The notes under the pieces were generated by a model. That model was not told the origin of the DNA. It worked only from the letters and a program-made list of their open reading frames with translations, and did not search any database. From positions 1 to 18,672 of the forward strand of contig JAENRP010000560.1 of assembly GCA_024741835.1 (NCBI GenBank): DNA of 18,672 nt, given 5' to 3'. Every line of letters starts with the position of its first letter. The first letter of the stretch is position 1. The stretch is from Diplocarpon mali. Its lineage: Eukaryota > Ascomycota > Leotiomycetes > Helotiales > Drepanopezizaceae. Below, one piece after another: positions 9,201-18,672 of the stretch. The position numbers and the translations under genes are program-made.

Positions 9201-11945
9201 AGTTACTTAGTTGGATATATTACCTTTAATATTTATAGAATCTAGGTTCCTATGCTCTAGTAAGTAATAATAACTTATAATATTGAATTCGATAAGTCTC
9301 TCTTCTATAGTCCAGAAGCTAAGCGCGCAAATCCTATATTGCGCTAGGAACTTAAGACGACCTTCCAATTGATTAAAGAGGGAGAGGGAGCTTAGGACGC
9401 TAAGTTCAAAGGCATTTTTAAAGAATCGGAGCTTATTGTAAGGCTAAACGCAATCGCTATAGAAGAAGCCGCTATATAGGAAGAGCCTGTATTATAGACT
9501 AACGCTGCTCTATAGCCTTTAACCAATGATATAGAAGGCCTTAACTTAAATCCAAATTCTCTAAGAGACCTGCTTAGAAACTTGAGGGTAGAAGCAAGCG
9601 AATTGGAAGCTACTTCGCTAGTCTTTAAGAAGGTAAATAGCGATTAGAGCTTAGGGGTGATAATTCCCTATAGAGGCCCTATTAAAGAAGGAACTGTAGA
9701 CGACTCTAAGGGAGTCTTTAAAGATAAGTTCTATAAGGCGATCGGCAGATCTTTAGCCGCTATTCTATATAAGAATGGAAATGGCTTAAGGGCTTTAAAA
9801 TAGAGTCTTTAATTATAAAGGCAGGCCTTAGTAAACTTTAGTAAAAGGCTAAAGGTACTATTATTAAGATCTAGGAGGAGCTTTAATAGTCTTATAAGAA
9901 GCGACTTAGTAAGAGGAGTAGGCCTTAATAATATAATACCTTAAGTTGTAATACTAGCTTAAAGACTATAGGCTTAGGAGATAGAGCTACTTAGACTCTT
10001 AGAGGAACCTCTAGTAATAATAAAAATAGAGGAGGAGACTTATAAAGAAAAGCGTAAGGAGGAACTCCCTCTTCTTAGGCAAAAGAGGATAAGACGCTTA
10101 AGCATTAAGTAATAGGAGACTTTAAAAGTATATGCTACTACTCTAGAGTATATGCTCTCTTAAAGTAATATTGATTTACCCTACTCCTTATATGCGTAAG
10201 AGTTTGTATCGACCTTTTAAGCGAACGAATAGATAAGGGAGGATAGGAAGGACTATTTAACGGTTTATATAATTATTAAAGCTATAGTTAATAGTTAGGC
10301 AAAGGATGGAGCGCAGTCTCTTAACCGCCTATAGTACTAAGGCTCTTTGCTAAAGCCTCCGAAAGGATGGCAGGACTTAGAGAAGCACCCTTTTAGCGAA
10401 CGATTTAAGGAAGGAGGGCGCTAGAAGATCAGGAATTTAGAATCTCAGAGTTGCTAGAGAATTATGCAGAGGGATTACTCGAAAATCCCGCCGATACTAT
10501 TAAAATAGGTTTTTACTTATAAGGTCAATAGCTCTAGTGAGCTTCTAAAGTGCCGATTACAGCTAGTTGTATAAGGGGATCTCTAAGATAAAGCTTTAAT
10601 TTTCTCAACCTATATAGCTATACTTATAGCAAGGTCTTTTAAGGTACTAATAGCGCTTGCTATATACTTCGATATAGAAGTAAAGTAGTTTAATATTGTT
10701 AATGCGTTTGTTAATGCTCTTAGAGACCTAAGGAGTACTTTAGTCATATGCTTCCTATCAGATGGCTTTAAGCGCCTTAGTATGGTAATAGAACTAGACC
10801 GCGCGCTCTATAGGCTGAAAGACTCTCTGGCGCTATAGTATAGGAACTTCGCAGGAACGCTTAAGGGCCTTTAACTTAAGCTACTAGGCGAGGAGCCTTA
10901 TATTTTTATAATAAAGGATCGCATAGTCTTTATAGCGTTTTATATCGACGATATTTAAGTGTTATATAAGGCCTTTAACTTAGATCAGGCGACTCGTTTG
11001 ATTGAAGACCTAAAGAGGGCGTATAAGCTTACTATTATAGGAGATATCTTTTAGTTCCTTAGAGTAAGGATTATTTGGGATAGGAAGGTAAAGAGGATCT
11101 CCTTAGTTTATAATACTTATATTAAGAAGATCGCTCAAAAGTTTGGAGCTAATATAAGGAGAGTACCTAGTACTTTATTACTAAAGAAGGAGTTTGTCAA
11201 GAACTTAGGGTAAGCTTCCTTAGAAAAGGTAAAGGAGTACTAAGAAAAAATAGGCTTTATTTTCTATATAGCAATTATAATACGCTTGGACGTTGCGTTT
11301 ATAGCCTTCTAACTGTCTTTCTTCCTAACTAATCCAAGCTCTAAGCACCTCTTAGCTGCGGATTAGACGCTTTAATACCTATATAGCACGCGCTTCTTAA
11401 GAATTGCCTATAGCTTTAAGGCTAGGGAATACCAATTGGTTGCGTCTTTAAATGCTTCTTTTAGAGATGATTAAGAGACTTGCAAATCCTCTTAAGGATA
11501 CGTCTTCTTCCTATTTAAAGGACTGATTATTTGGAAAGCGAATCGCTAAGCGACTATTACGCTCTCCTCTACTAAAGTAGAACTCTATAGTATGGTTTCT
11601 ATTATAAAGGAGATAATAGCTATAAAATGCCTCTTTAAGGAGATTCGTATAGACTCCCTCTTTAAATAGAATATATATTGCGATAATTAATAGACAATTC
11701 GGCTAATTATTATAGAGAATAAGAAGATTAAGATAAGCCTTTAATATATTAAAATTAGCAATATATAGATCTGCTAGGAGTACTAGAGAGGAAGCTTTTA
11801 AATAATCTACCTCCTTACTAAGGAGATGCATATAAATAGGCTTACTAAGAACCTAGACCGCTAGAAGTTTAAGAGCTTTGTTTATTTATTAAACCTCTAG
11901 AGCTTTTAAACAATTATTTAGCAACTTGCACTTGCTAGCGAGTAG
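6208..11945 (+). pseudogene. gag-pol: Copia B Gag-Pol polyprotein, degraded
   Basis: From about 6400 to 11900 one frame (phase of 6531) holds every domain without a frameshift, broken by many TAG/TAA stops. The ATG at 6208 is in another phase, so the true start is uncertain. Gag spans to about 7500 with a ruined zinc knuckle at 7455-7506 (KCPYRGFKNYYWKP, where Tyr replaces expected Cys and His). Protease has LDNCIAT at 7839-7859. The integrase zinc region has CAGHLG (8361) and a C-x2-C near 8442. The integrase core has candidate catalytic Asp 8541, Asp 8733 and Glu 8859, then a GHLSYLVGYI tail near 9190. Reverse transcriptase spans about 10480-11250, with motif A Asp changed to Asn (10692-10694) and FYIDDI intact at 10938-10955. 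RNase H spans about 11340-11760 (YCDN near 11680), ending at EMHINRLTKNL (11823). The protein would have assembled particles, copied RNA and inserted DNA. The exact stop is unclear. Confidence 0.88.
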
Positions 11946-12171
11946 TCACTTATTACTAAGAGACTTATACTTATAAGCTCCTACTCTTTTATAGTTACGT
12001 TTATTTGTTTTCTCTTATAAAGTGTATTGTAAAAGCTTTCCTTTTTTAAAAATATAGGATAGGTAATATTCCTAAGCTGCTATTATAAGGCGTAACCCTT
12101 TTTTAAATCCTCTTAGCTAATGCTAGGAGCTGCAAAGCCATAGCTATAAGCTCCGCATAGATCTCCTCTTA

Positions 12172-12552
12172 AGAGAGGCCCGGAGGCACTCCCTTGGCCA
12201 GAGGCCTACTGGCGAATATACTAGCGATAGCAGAAGCGAAGGCGGGGGGTGCGGCAAGGGCGGTGGCGATAGCAGGAGTGGCGATAGTAGGGGCAAGGAC
12301 AGGGGAGACGAAGGGAGACACTATAGCGGCAGCTGCAATAGCAGCAGCAAATAGGACAAGAGCGGCGGCAGCGATAGCAGAAGCGAACGGGTCCGAGCCG
12401 GAGGGCCTAGGAGCGAACGGGAACGGTATGCCAGGAGTAGGAGAGGCAGCGATACTACTACTTATAGGAGTAGCAGGCCCTCTTAATACTAGAGTCCGAT
12501 CGCTCCTATCTTTTAAAATCAGCCTGGAACTTAATAAGACTCGATAAATATA
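12172..12552. repeat. GC-rich, Ala/Gly-coding low-complexity island, open on both strands
   Basis: Degenerate units such as GCGATAGCAG, GGCGGCAGCG and GCGAACGG recur. On the plus strand 12194-12547 reads as a 117-residue Ala/Gly-rich open frame beginning MARGLLANILAIAEAK. On the minus strand 12552-12172 is also open (127 codons, stop at 12169-12171) and reads as an Ala/Pro/Ser-rich peptide, but without a clear Met start. Openness on both strands is what a GCN-type repeat gives by chance, so I do not call a gene. Its composition differs sharply from the rest of the element. Confidence 0.65.
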
Positions 12553-12829
12553 CTATAGAAGCTCTAGAGCGCACCCTTTACTATATTAAGCAGTGGTGCC
12601 ACCTCCTCTTTAAAGGCGCTATAGGCGTAGGCCGATATAACAGCCTCTTAAGAGGCGAGGAGAGGTCCGCTGGCCTGCTAGCAGCTATTGCTTAATACTA
12701 TATAATAAATGTAATGCGCACTAAAGGTGCTATTAAAGCACTAATAATCGAGATTGCTAATGCTCTTATGTATAATGTAACGCACGCATATATTGTTATA
12801 CTCTATTATAGGCTTAGGTATATAGTGCG

Positions 12830-12905
12830 CAGCAGGGGCAGGGCTCTTTAGCGGCAGCGGTAGCAGGGGCGGCGGCGGCAGTAGGGGCGATAGCAGCGGC
12901 GGCTT
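12830..12905. repeat. GGC/GCA-rich imperfect microsatellite
   Basis: Interspersed GCAGGGGC, GCGGCAGCGG, GGCGGCGGC and GATAGCAGC units form an impure G-rich trinucleotide-like tract. It resembles the island at 12172-12552 and may share its origin. Confidence 0.7.
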
Positions 12906-13359
12906 ATTGCCTAGCAAGCGCTAGGACGATCGCGCTAAGGTTATAGCTTTTAAAGGAGCGCTAGCGACCTAGTGCAAAGTTAGTATAACGTAGGGTATAG
13001 GGACTCTAAGGGTCTTACTTTATAAGGGCAGCTAGGGCTACGATAAGCGGGAGTTCCTTCTATATTTAAAAATTATTAGTATAAAGACGATATTTTTAAA
13101 TAATAAAGGAGGGTTGTTTTTAAAAGAAGGGAAGGAGAACCTCTACAATAGAAATACTCTATAGGAAGCTTAATAGAGCACTAGTATAGAATCGCGAAGA
13201 TTCTTAAGCGCGCTTATTGCCTATAGTAACCCTTCTCGTTTTAGAAGGAACGACCTTTAAAGGGGCGGCATATGAGATAGAGCCTCTTTTCCTTATAATT
13301 GCTATTCTTTCTTTTATTTTATCTATATAGCTAAGCGATTTTAAAAGCATTGCCTAACT

Positions 13360-13367
13360 AGGGGGTA
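13360..13367 (+). promoter_or_regulatory. Polypurine tract of Copia B
   Basis: AGGGGG followed by TA lies directly before the 3' LTR start, the usual site for plus-strand priming. Confidence 0.6.
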
Positions 13368-13565
13368 TATTATATAAAATAGGCAGAGTCTCTACTTATT
13401 CTAAAGACCTTCTATATAACTCCTGCTAAGTTATAGACTCTCCCTTTTCTTTCCAAAGTCTCCTTACCAGATATACATTAGAGAATAATATAATTAATCA
13501 TCTTCTCTTATATTAGCGAGCCTCTTAAGCGACCTAATAAAGGCCCTCCAGCCGACCGTACCACA
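13368..13565 (+). repeat. 3' LTR of Copia B (198 bp)
   Basis: It is a direct repeat of 5984-6181, starting TATTATATAA and ending ACCGTACCACA. Long identical runs include AGACTCTCCCTTTTCTTTCC and the block around TAATATAATTAATCATCTTC. It is more heavily mutated at its start than the 5' copy, while its end keeps the CA terminus better. Confidence 0.88.
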
Positions 13566-13570
13566 TAATA
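13566..13570 (+). other. Target-site duplication, right (TAATA)
   Basis: TAATA follows the 3' LTR and matches 5979-5983. Removing the element together with this one copy restores a continuous reading phase in the flanking frame. Confidence 0.75.
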
Positions 13571-14551
13571 TTAGTATAAAAGGAGCTAGAAATGTACTAA
13601 TACCATTTCCGGACCTTAGATAAGAAGCCAAGCCCTCCCTCTGCCTTCCTTTATAATATAACTTACAGCTTAATATAGCAGACCTTAAGGATATACTATA
13701 GTCTATATCTTAGGGTTCTATTAACCTATTATAATTCTTTATATAAGCTGGTAGTATATCCTAAGCCTATATAGTTTATAAGCATTAACTACTATTTGCG
13801 AATTGTTTCTACTAAGATTGACGCTAACTTAAGATTCGTAAGATTAACTCCTAGGCCTAGCTCGCAAGTTAATTCCCCTAATAGTAGAACTATTAACTAT
13901 TATATAATCCCTACTGCTAAACAATCGACTAAGGAATTTGCTATATAGGAAAAGTCTTATAAGTCATCTATACTTATACCCTATTATCCTAAGAACTCTT
14001 AGTGGATCTTACTAAATCTGGTATAAAGCGCGGCTTAATAGAAAGAATTAAATACTAAGGATAGAATAATTCTAAAGGAGTATATTTTTAATAAGACTAC
14101 TCTATTCTCTATATTTATAAGATAAGGCACTTTCGTTAACCTAGACTCTAATAGAGAGCCTAGGAAAGGTGGTTTTCTTACTATTAGTAATAACTATATA
14201 GAAGTTATTAGCAATAACACACTTAAGAATAGAGCTGATTTAGAGGATTTCCTTATCGACTCTATTAATATAAAGAAGCCTTAATTATTAAGATAAGGCG
14301 TAGTCTATGAATCTTCCGCGAGATTCTAAGCAACGATCGGAATAATAAGAGGTAGTCTATTATCAAAAGCTCTTATAAGAAGACGACTATAGAATGATCT
14401 ATTAGTAGTAATAATTATAAAGGAATTATTTGCAAAAGATATGTCTTAATTAATAGTATATTTAAAGAAGTATAAATAAGAACTTTTTAAAGATTTTACT
14501 AATACTTAGAAGCTAGTTCAATAACTAAAGCTATAGTTATATAGTAATAAG
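13571..14551 (+). pseudogene. Unknown large protein, 3' half (continues the 4001-5983 frame)
   Basis: Reading on from the codon that ended at 5983, this segment stays in one phase for 327 codons with no frameshift, with about 20 TAG/TAA stops. It gives sensible, Lys/Ile/Leu/Asn-rich protein such as LTPRPSSQVNSPNSRT (near 13848) and RADLEDFLIDSINIKKP (near 14233). The frame is still open at 14551, where the LTR of the next element begins, so the true C-terminus is missing and may lie beyond that element. Together the halves exceed 985 codons. I recognise no family. The match in phase, composition and stop pattern, and the target duplication, support one gene. A similarity search is needed to be sure. 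Confidence 0.55.
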
Positions 14552-15052
14552 TATTGAGCTTAAGTAAGTCGGCGCAGTAGGTATAAGAAACTTCTAAAGG
14601 TTAATGGTCGATATATTAGTAAGAGTTAAGGAAGGAAGGTTATCCCTTTCTTACCTATAGCTATATATGTGTTAATATCCTACTGATTAAGCAGTAGGGT
14701 TATATAATAATATATTAGAGTAATGGCTATATTACTTATCTTAATACCCTTACTTAGACCTTACTCTAATTGACTTATAGTTAGGAAAATAACAATTATC
14801 CTTTTGCACTAATCTAACTCTTAGGTATCTTTTTAAATTAAAAATAATCAATTAATAGTAACCTTTATTAAAATTACTAATCCTACTTATAAGGTAGGAC
14901 TAGGAGTTAAATTTCCAAAAGCATTCTTTTATAAGACTATATGACTTGACTTGCGGTCCAGGCCTAAGAGTCGATTTAAAAAAAACTTTATTCTATAAGA
15001 CTATATGATTTGACTCGTAGGGCGGGCCTAGGAGTTGTCCTTAAGCTTACTA
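14552..15052 (-). repeat. 3' LTR of Copia family A (minus orientation, ~501 bp)
   Basis: It is an inverted copy of 2992-3489. The end reads TATTGAGCTTAAG on the plus strand (TGTTGAGC before RIP) and the start lies next to the polypurine tract. Three copies of the 23-base motif sit at 14885-14907, 14949-14971 and 15013-15035, both spacings being 64. The least mutated of these includes GGTCCAGGCC and GGGCGGGCC centres. Confidence 0.78.
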
Positions 15053-18000
15053 AGCCCCTACTGTCTTTTGCAACCTTAGTATATCTTTAAATGCTTCGAA
15101 CTTTGCAACTATCTTTAATAGCTTTATAAATCTATCTACTACTATTTAATCAGTTAGGATATAAGTGATCGATAACTTATTCTTTATAATAAGATTATAG
15201 ATAAAGTAATAGGTAATATTAATATATTTTAATTGCTTATATAAGTATGGATTCTTTATAAGTGCAATTGCCTTTATATTATCTATTTAAAGATTAATAT
15301 AATTCTTATCTTATCTAATATACTTAATAAAACCTATATCTTTTAAAACTTAGGCGATTTATAATCCTTACTTACAATTTAATAATATTAATATATATTT
15401 AGCCTTAGTGCTTGCGGTAGCTATTGATTTCTACTTCTTACTTCCTTACAATATAGGTCTATTATATAGTATTGCTACACTTTTAAATATACTTTTCTAA
15501 CCTTTTATATTTGCCTAATCGAAACTAGTATATATCTTAAGCTTTGCGCTTATATATTTTATTAGTCTGTATCTTACCTTTTATATGATTATCAATTGAA
15601 GGTACCTTTTAAGTCGCTTAACTATATTCTTATATTAAATCGTTAGATCCTTTAAGTTCTAACTAAGTTGCCTAGTAATAAAGGCGATATCTGGTCTTAT
15701 ATATACTATAGTATATATAATTGCTTTAATGTCTTATTAGTACTTCTTTAAATCTCCTTTCTACTTATTTTTATTAATAGGCTCTAACTTATTATACTTT
15801 CCTTCGATTAGAGTACGCTTTAGCTTAAAGTTAGGAGTATAAGTAGAAAGTCCTATTTGGTCTAGGATCTTCTTAATATACTGCTTTTAATTTAATTAGA
15901 GTTCTTAAGTAGAGCGGTTCCTTATAATGCAGATGCTAAGGATCTTATAAATTCCCCTTAGATCCTTAGTATTAAAACGTTTCCGAATTATTATAAAGAA
16001 CTAATCTAATTGAATAGTTGTTTTTATAGCTATAGCAATATCGTTAATATATAGTAGTAATTTGATTTTACGCTTAGTATAAGTAAATAGATAAGGGTTA
16101 GCTAGGCTTTAAACGAATCCTATTTCTATTAAAGTAGAGCTATATAAAAGGTTCTAATTATAGGCTGATTATTTAAGCCTATAGATACTACAAAGTATAT
16201 AAAAGGAGTGGCTAGCGCGTATAGGAATACTATTAAGTTAAGAGAGAAAAATCCGTTCCTTTATAATTGCTTTAGTAAATGTATTTTTAATATTGTACTA
16301 TTTATATTTAAGGTCCTTAGTAGCTACTATTGCTATAAATATGCAAAGGGTATTTATGCGAACTATTAGCGCGAATGTATTAAAGTAGTCTTCTTTATAT
16401 TATTAGGAGAAGCCCTTAGCTATAAGCTTTGCCTTATAACGTTCTAAGGTCCTATCTACATATATCTTAATTATAAAGACCTACTTTATTAATACTAGGT
16501 TCACGTCCTTTGGCATCGATTCCTCTATTTATATGCTATTTATAATAAGAGAGCTTATCTCCTCTTAGATTGCCTTATTCTATACTGCTCTATTCTTTAG
16601 GTTATTAATAGCTTTATTATACGTCTTTAAAAGAGAGATTTTCATTATCCTCTTAGCGGCTAAGAATGCATTATCTTTATTAAAGCTCTATTAGAGTTTA
16701 AGCTTATAAATCCTATATGCTATTATAGCTTAAATACGCTTGGACTTGCGTTTATTTAAGGTATCTTTTAGTTCTAGGTCTCTATTCCTTTTTAAAGGCG
16801 TAGGTTCAACTATAGGTTCTATAGGCTTATTATTTAAGGAACCGCTTTCTAATAGTAGAGGCTCGTTATTACTTATACCTATTTTAAGAATATCCTTTAT
16901 TATAGGTGCTTTAATTAAAGGGATGATAATATCGAAGTTATTCTATACTTTAAGCAGTTTGCAAATGATAGGAATAGTCTATTCGGCCTTTAGGCGATCA
17001 GTAGGTCGTCGATTAGCAGGTGCGCTTAATATACCTAAGCTTAAAGAGAGGGGTTATTAATTCAGCTTAATAGTATTACTATTAAGTAGTATACCTTGCG
17101 AATCTTTAAATATATAGAGCTTTAAGGATAGCTCTCTTCTATTTTAAGATTTATTAAACTTAACTACTAAGGATATGATTACTCGCCTTAGGTTTAGCGC
17201 ATATACTATTTATTGCTTTATTATCTATTTAATATACCTAATAAATATATACTCTCTACCTTAGTCTATTAGCTTCTTATTCTTTATACTTGCGGGCTAG
17301 GACTTTAGGCTAATATAGGAGTAGTAGACGCTTTTAAAGATATAGATATAGTCTAGGCTTAGTTTCTATTTGAAATATGCCTTATATAGCAATATTTAGG
17401 TACTATTAATTATTAATCTACTACTTATTCTATTTTATAAGTATGCATTTACCTTAATTATAAGGTTTTAGAATTCTAGTAGTAGGTTAGCATCTTATAA
17501 TAGAGCGTAATAATCAGTCTTTACTTGCTAAATGCTTCGCTTAATAATACTATTTTAATAAGAACCTTCATATATTATAATTAGTTTATAGCGAACTCCT
17601 TATTTTACCTATTTATTAAGCTTTGCCTTAATCTCTAATGCGTTATTAGACGTAATAGCTATTAGCTTTAATTAAGTCTAGCATTCCTTTATCACTTTTT
17701 AAGTTTCCAGCTTTTCTATAAGCTTAGATTTGGTCTTAGCGCAAATAGTCTATATCTATTAAGTAGAGTTATCTACTATTTAAGAAAACTAATTATTTCC
17801 TTTAATTAAGGTTGTAAATAGTCTAGTAGTATTAATAGATATTAGCGCTAGTATTAAATCTTTTTATAAACTAAGCTTAGTTTATATCCGATTTTAAAGT
17901 TTTATTAGCTTGCAAATTCGGTATATTAAGCGATCCTTTAATACTTAAATCTTCTATTTTAAAGTTAAGACCTTATATAAGCCTCTTAATTTCTCTAGCC

Positions 18001-18672
18001 TTAGATATGCGAATCTTCTATATATTAGCTAATACCTTAATAAGCTTTCGGCTTTTAATAGCTTTAGTAGCCTATTATTAATTAATACTTTATTATTAGT
18101 AGTTAGAAAGGATTAGTAATAGTAGTTTAAGGTTTTACTATTTTCTAATTGCAAGCCTAGCTTAGGAGTCGTTTTTAATAAAATTGCAAGATCTACTTAT
18201 AGTCCTAGCTTAAGAGTTGTCTTTAACAAATTCGCGAATTTCACTTGCAATCCTAGCCTAAGAGTTATTTCTATAAATTTCACTTGCAATCTTAGCCTAA
18301 GAGTTATTATTAGCGAATTTGCAAAATCTACTCGCAGTCTTAGCTTAAGAGTTATTTCTACTAAATTCATTTATAATCCTAGCTTAAGAGTCATCTTTAA
18401 GGATACTTTATACTCTACTTATAATTCTGGCTTAAGAGTCATTTTTGCAAATTTTACTTGCGATCCTAGCTTAAGAGTCTATCTATTCTCTTTATTCTCG
18501 CTTAATTATATTAGGGTAAAGAGTGCACTTTCTTTAAAGGAATCTACTTATAGGTCTGGCTTAAAAGTCAATTTCTATAATATTACCTTTAAGATAATAT
18601 AAAGTCTATCTTTAATTTTAACTTTAAAGATCACTTTATAATTATTATTTATAAATTATATAAATTGATTAT
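15053..18672 (-). pseudogene. pol: Copia family A polyprotein: protease end, repeat, integrase, reverse transcriptase, RNase H
   Basis: A single minus-strand phase (codon first bases at 18568, 17647, 17122 and 16045 all agree) spans about 1200 codons with many stops and no frameshift. From the right edge it shows a protease C-terminal piece (NNNYKVIFKVK, near 18640), ALFT (near 18525), then the peptide-repeat array (18568-18147). The integrase zinc region follows (YLRLEKLRGL near 18020, IYRICKLIK near 17930), then the core. The core second Asp is Asn (ITSNNALE, 17645-17647) and the Glu is Lys (NSIIKRSI, near 17540). The integrase tail KLYIFKDSQG is near 17110. The reverse transcriptase box YINDI at about 16038-16051 replaces YVDDI. 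RNase H ends near 15080. The open stretch on the plus strand at 16740-17060 is only its shadow. The element cannot be active. Confidence 0.87.
18147..18568 (-). repeat. Nine-copy in-frame peptide repeat built on the 23-base motif
   Basis: Copies start (plus-strand coordinates) at 18147, 18195, 18243, 18282, 18330, 18369, 18417, 18456 and 18546. Spacings are 48, 48, 39, 48, 39, 48, 39 and 90, all multiples of three. In the polyprotein phase the core reads TLKLGLQV or variants (TLRLRLQV, TLKPELxV, TPKLGLQL), with units of 13 or 16 residues and linkers such as KFA or KFIEI. On the plus strand the motif looks like ACTTGCAATCC-T-AGCCTAAGAGT, an imperfect palindrome. The array sits between protease and the integrase zinc region. 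Confidence 0.88.

Larger units (their letters stand above)
11946..13367 (+). other. Copia B region between pol and 3' LTR, no confident gene
   Basis: About 1.4 kb lies between the RNase H end and the polypurine tract, much longer than the near-direct join in family A. It includes the GC-rich island and the GGC/GCA-rich tract listed separately. 12560-12830 and 12906-13360 show no recognisable coding domain on either strand. CA and TG are clearly better kept across about 12190-12960 than in pol. Confidence 0.6.
5984..13565 (+). mobile_element. Copia family B, structurally complete, RIP-inactivated
   Basis: This is a 7582-bp Ty1/Copia element with two 198-bp LTRs, a TAATA target duplication, a primer site at 6182, a single-frame gag-pol (about 6208-11945), about 1.4 kb of unusual sequence after pol, a polypurine tract and a 3' LTR. 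Domain order protease, integrase, reverse transcriptase, RNase H defines Copia rather than Gypsy. It sits inside the unknown split frame, entering at a codon boundary. Every protein domain is broken by stops. Confidence 0.9.
14552..18672 (-). mobile_element. Ty1/Copia family A, minus-strand copy running off the right edge
   Basis: In element sense it runs from protease (right edge) through a peptide-repeat array, integrase, reverse transcriptase and RNase H to a polypurine tract (15055-15062) and a 3' LTR ending at 14552. It is the inverted partner of 922-3489: the shared pol segment has the same 2070-base length in both, and the LTRs differ by about three bases in length. It cut the unknown frame at a codon boundary. 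The gag and 5' LTR are outside the window, so the target duplication (expected ATAAG) cannot be tested. Confidence 0.88.

Noticed and set aside
12194..12547. 117-residue Ala/Gly-rich protein
   Set aside because: Sequence built from GCN-like units stays open on both strands by chance, and there is no domain or supporting context. I kept it only as a low-complexity island.
16740..17060. 106-residue open frame on the plus strand
   Set aside because: It lies antisense to the Copia A polyprotein, between integrase tail and reverse transcriptase, and its counterpart in the inverted copy reads as the pol linker. It is a shadow frame.
18147..18568. CRISPR-like array
   Set aside because: Repeats are degenerate, spacers are short and themselves related, all spacings are multiples of three inside a polyprotein frame, and the context is a fungal retroelement.
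1..18672. tRNA, rRNA, telomere or centromere satellite
   Set aside because: No cloverleaf with A and B boxes, rRNA-like block, telomeric hexamer array or long homogeneous satellite was seen on either strand by eye.

Overview
The window looks like a repeat-filled, AT-rich block of a filamentous ascomycete (Pezizomycotina) genome that has passed through repeat-induced point mutation (RIP). TA dinucleotides are everywhere and CA/TG are scarce (15121-15180 has 12 TA, 1 CA and 1 TG), while CG survives. Long reading frames keep their phase for kilobases but are studded with TAG/TAA where CAG, CAA or TGG would be expected. I see no intact gene, tRNA, rRNA or CRISPR. The species cannot be named from this sequence.

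Layout. (1) 1-921: the 5' end of a minus-strand Ty1/Copia element, here called family A: gag start, leader with short repeats, primer-binding site and a cut LTR. (2) 922-3489: the 3' part of a plus-strand family A element (reverse transcriptase, RNase H, 3' LTR), joined head to head to the first. (3) 3490-5983 and 13571-14551: two halves of one large decayed reading frame of unknown function, read in the same phase. (4) 5984-13565: a structurally complete, RIP-killed Copia element of a second family (B). It has two 198-bp LTRs, a TAATA target duplication, a primer site matching the initiator tRNA-Met anticodon arm, one gag-pol frame, and a GC-rich low-complexity island between pol and the 3' LTR. 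It sits inside the unknown frame. (5) 14552-18672: a minus-strand family A copy running off the right edge. Its polyprotein carries a tandem peptide repeat between protease and integrase.

The most unusual signal is a 23-base, nearly palindromic motif. It occurs nine times in the family A polyprotein with every spacing a multiple of three, three times in each of the two family A LTRs that cover it, and twice as perfect palindromes inside the unrelated unknown frame. In both coding settings it is read in the same phase, giving a peptide close to T-x-K/R-P/L-G-L-Q-V. This suggests a short mobile or shared sequence tolerated as an in-frame peptide.

Nothing here is likely to work as a gene today. 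The region is a graveyard of elements, and the unknown split frame and the peptide motif are its most informative parts.
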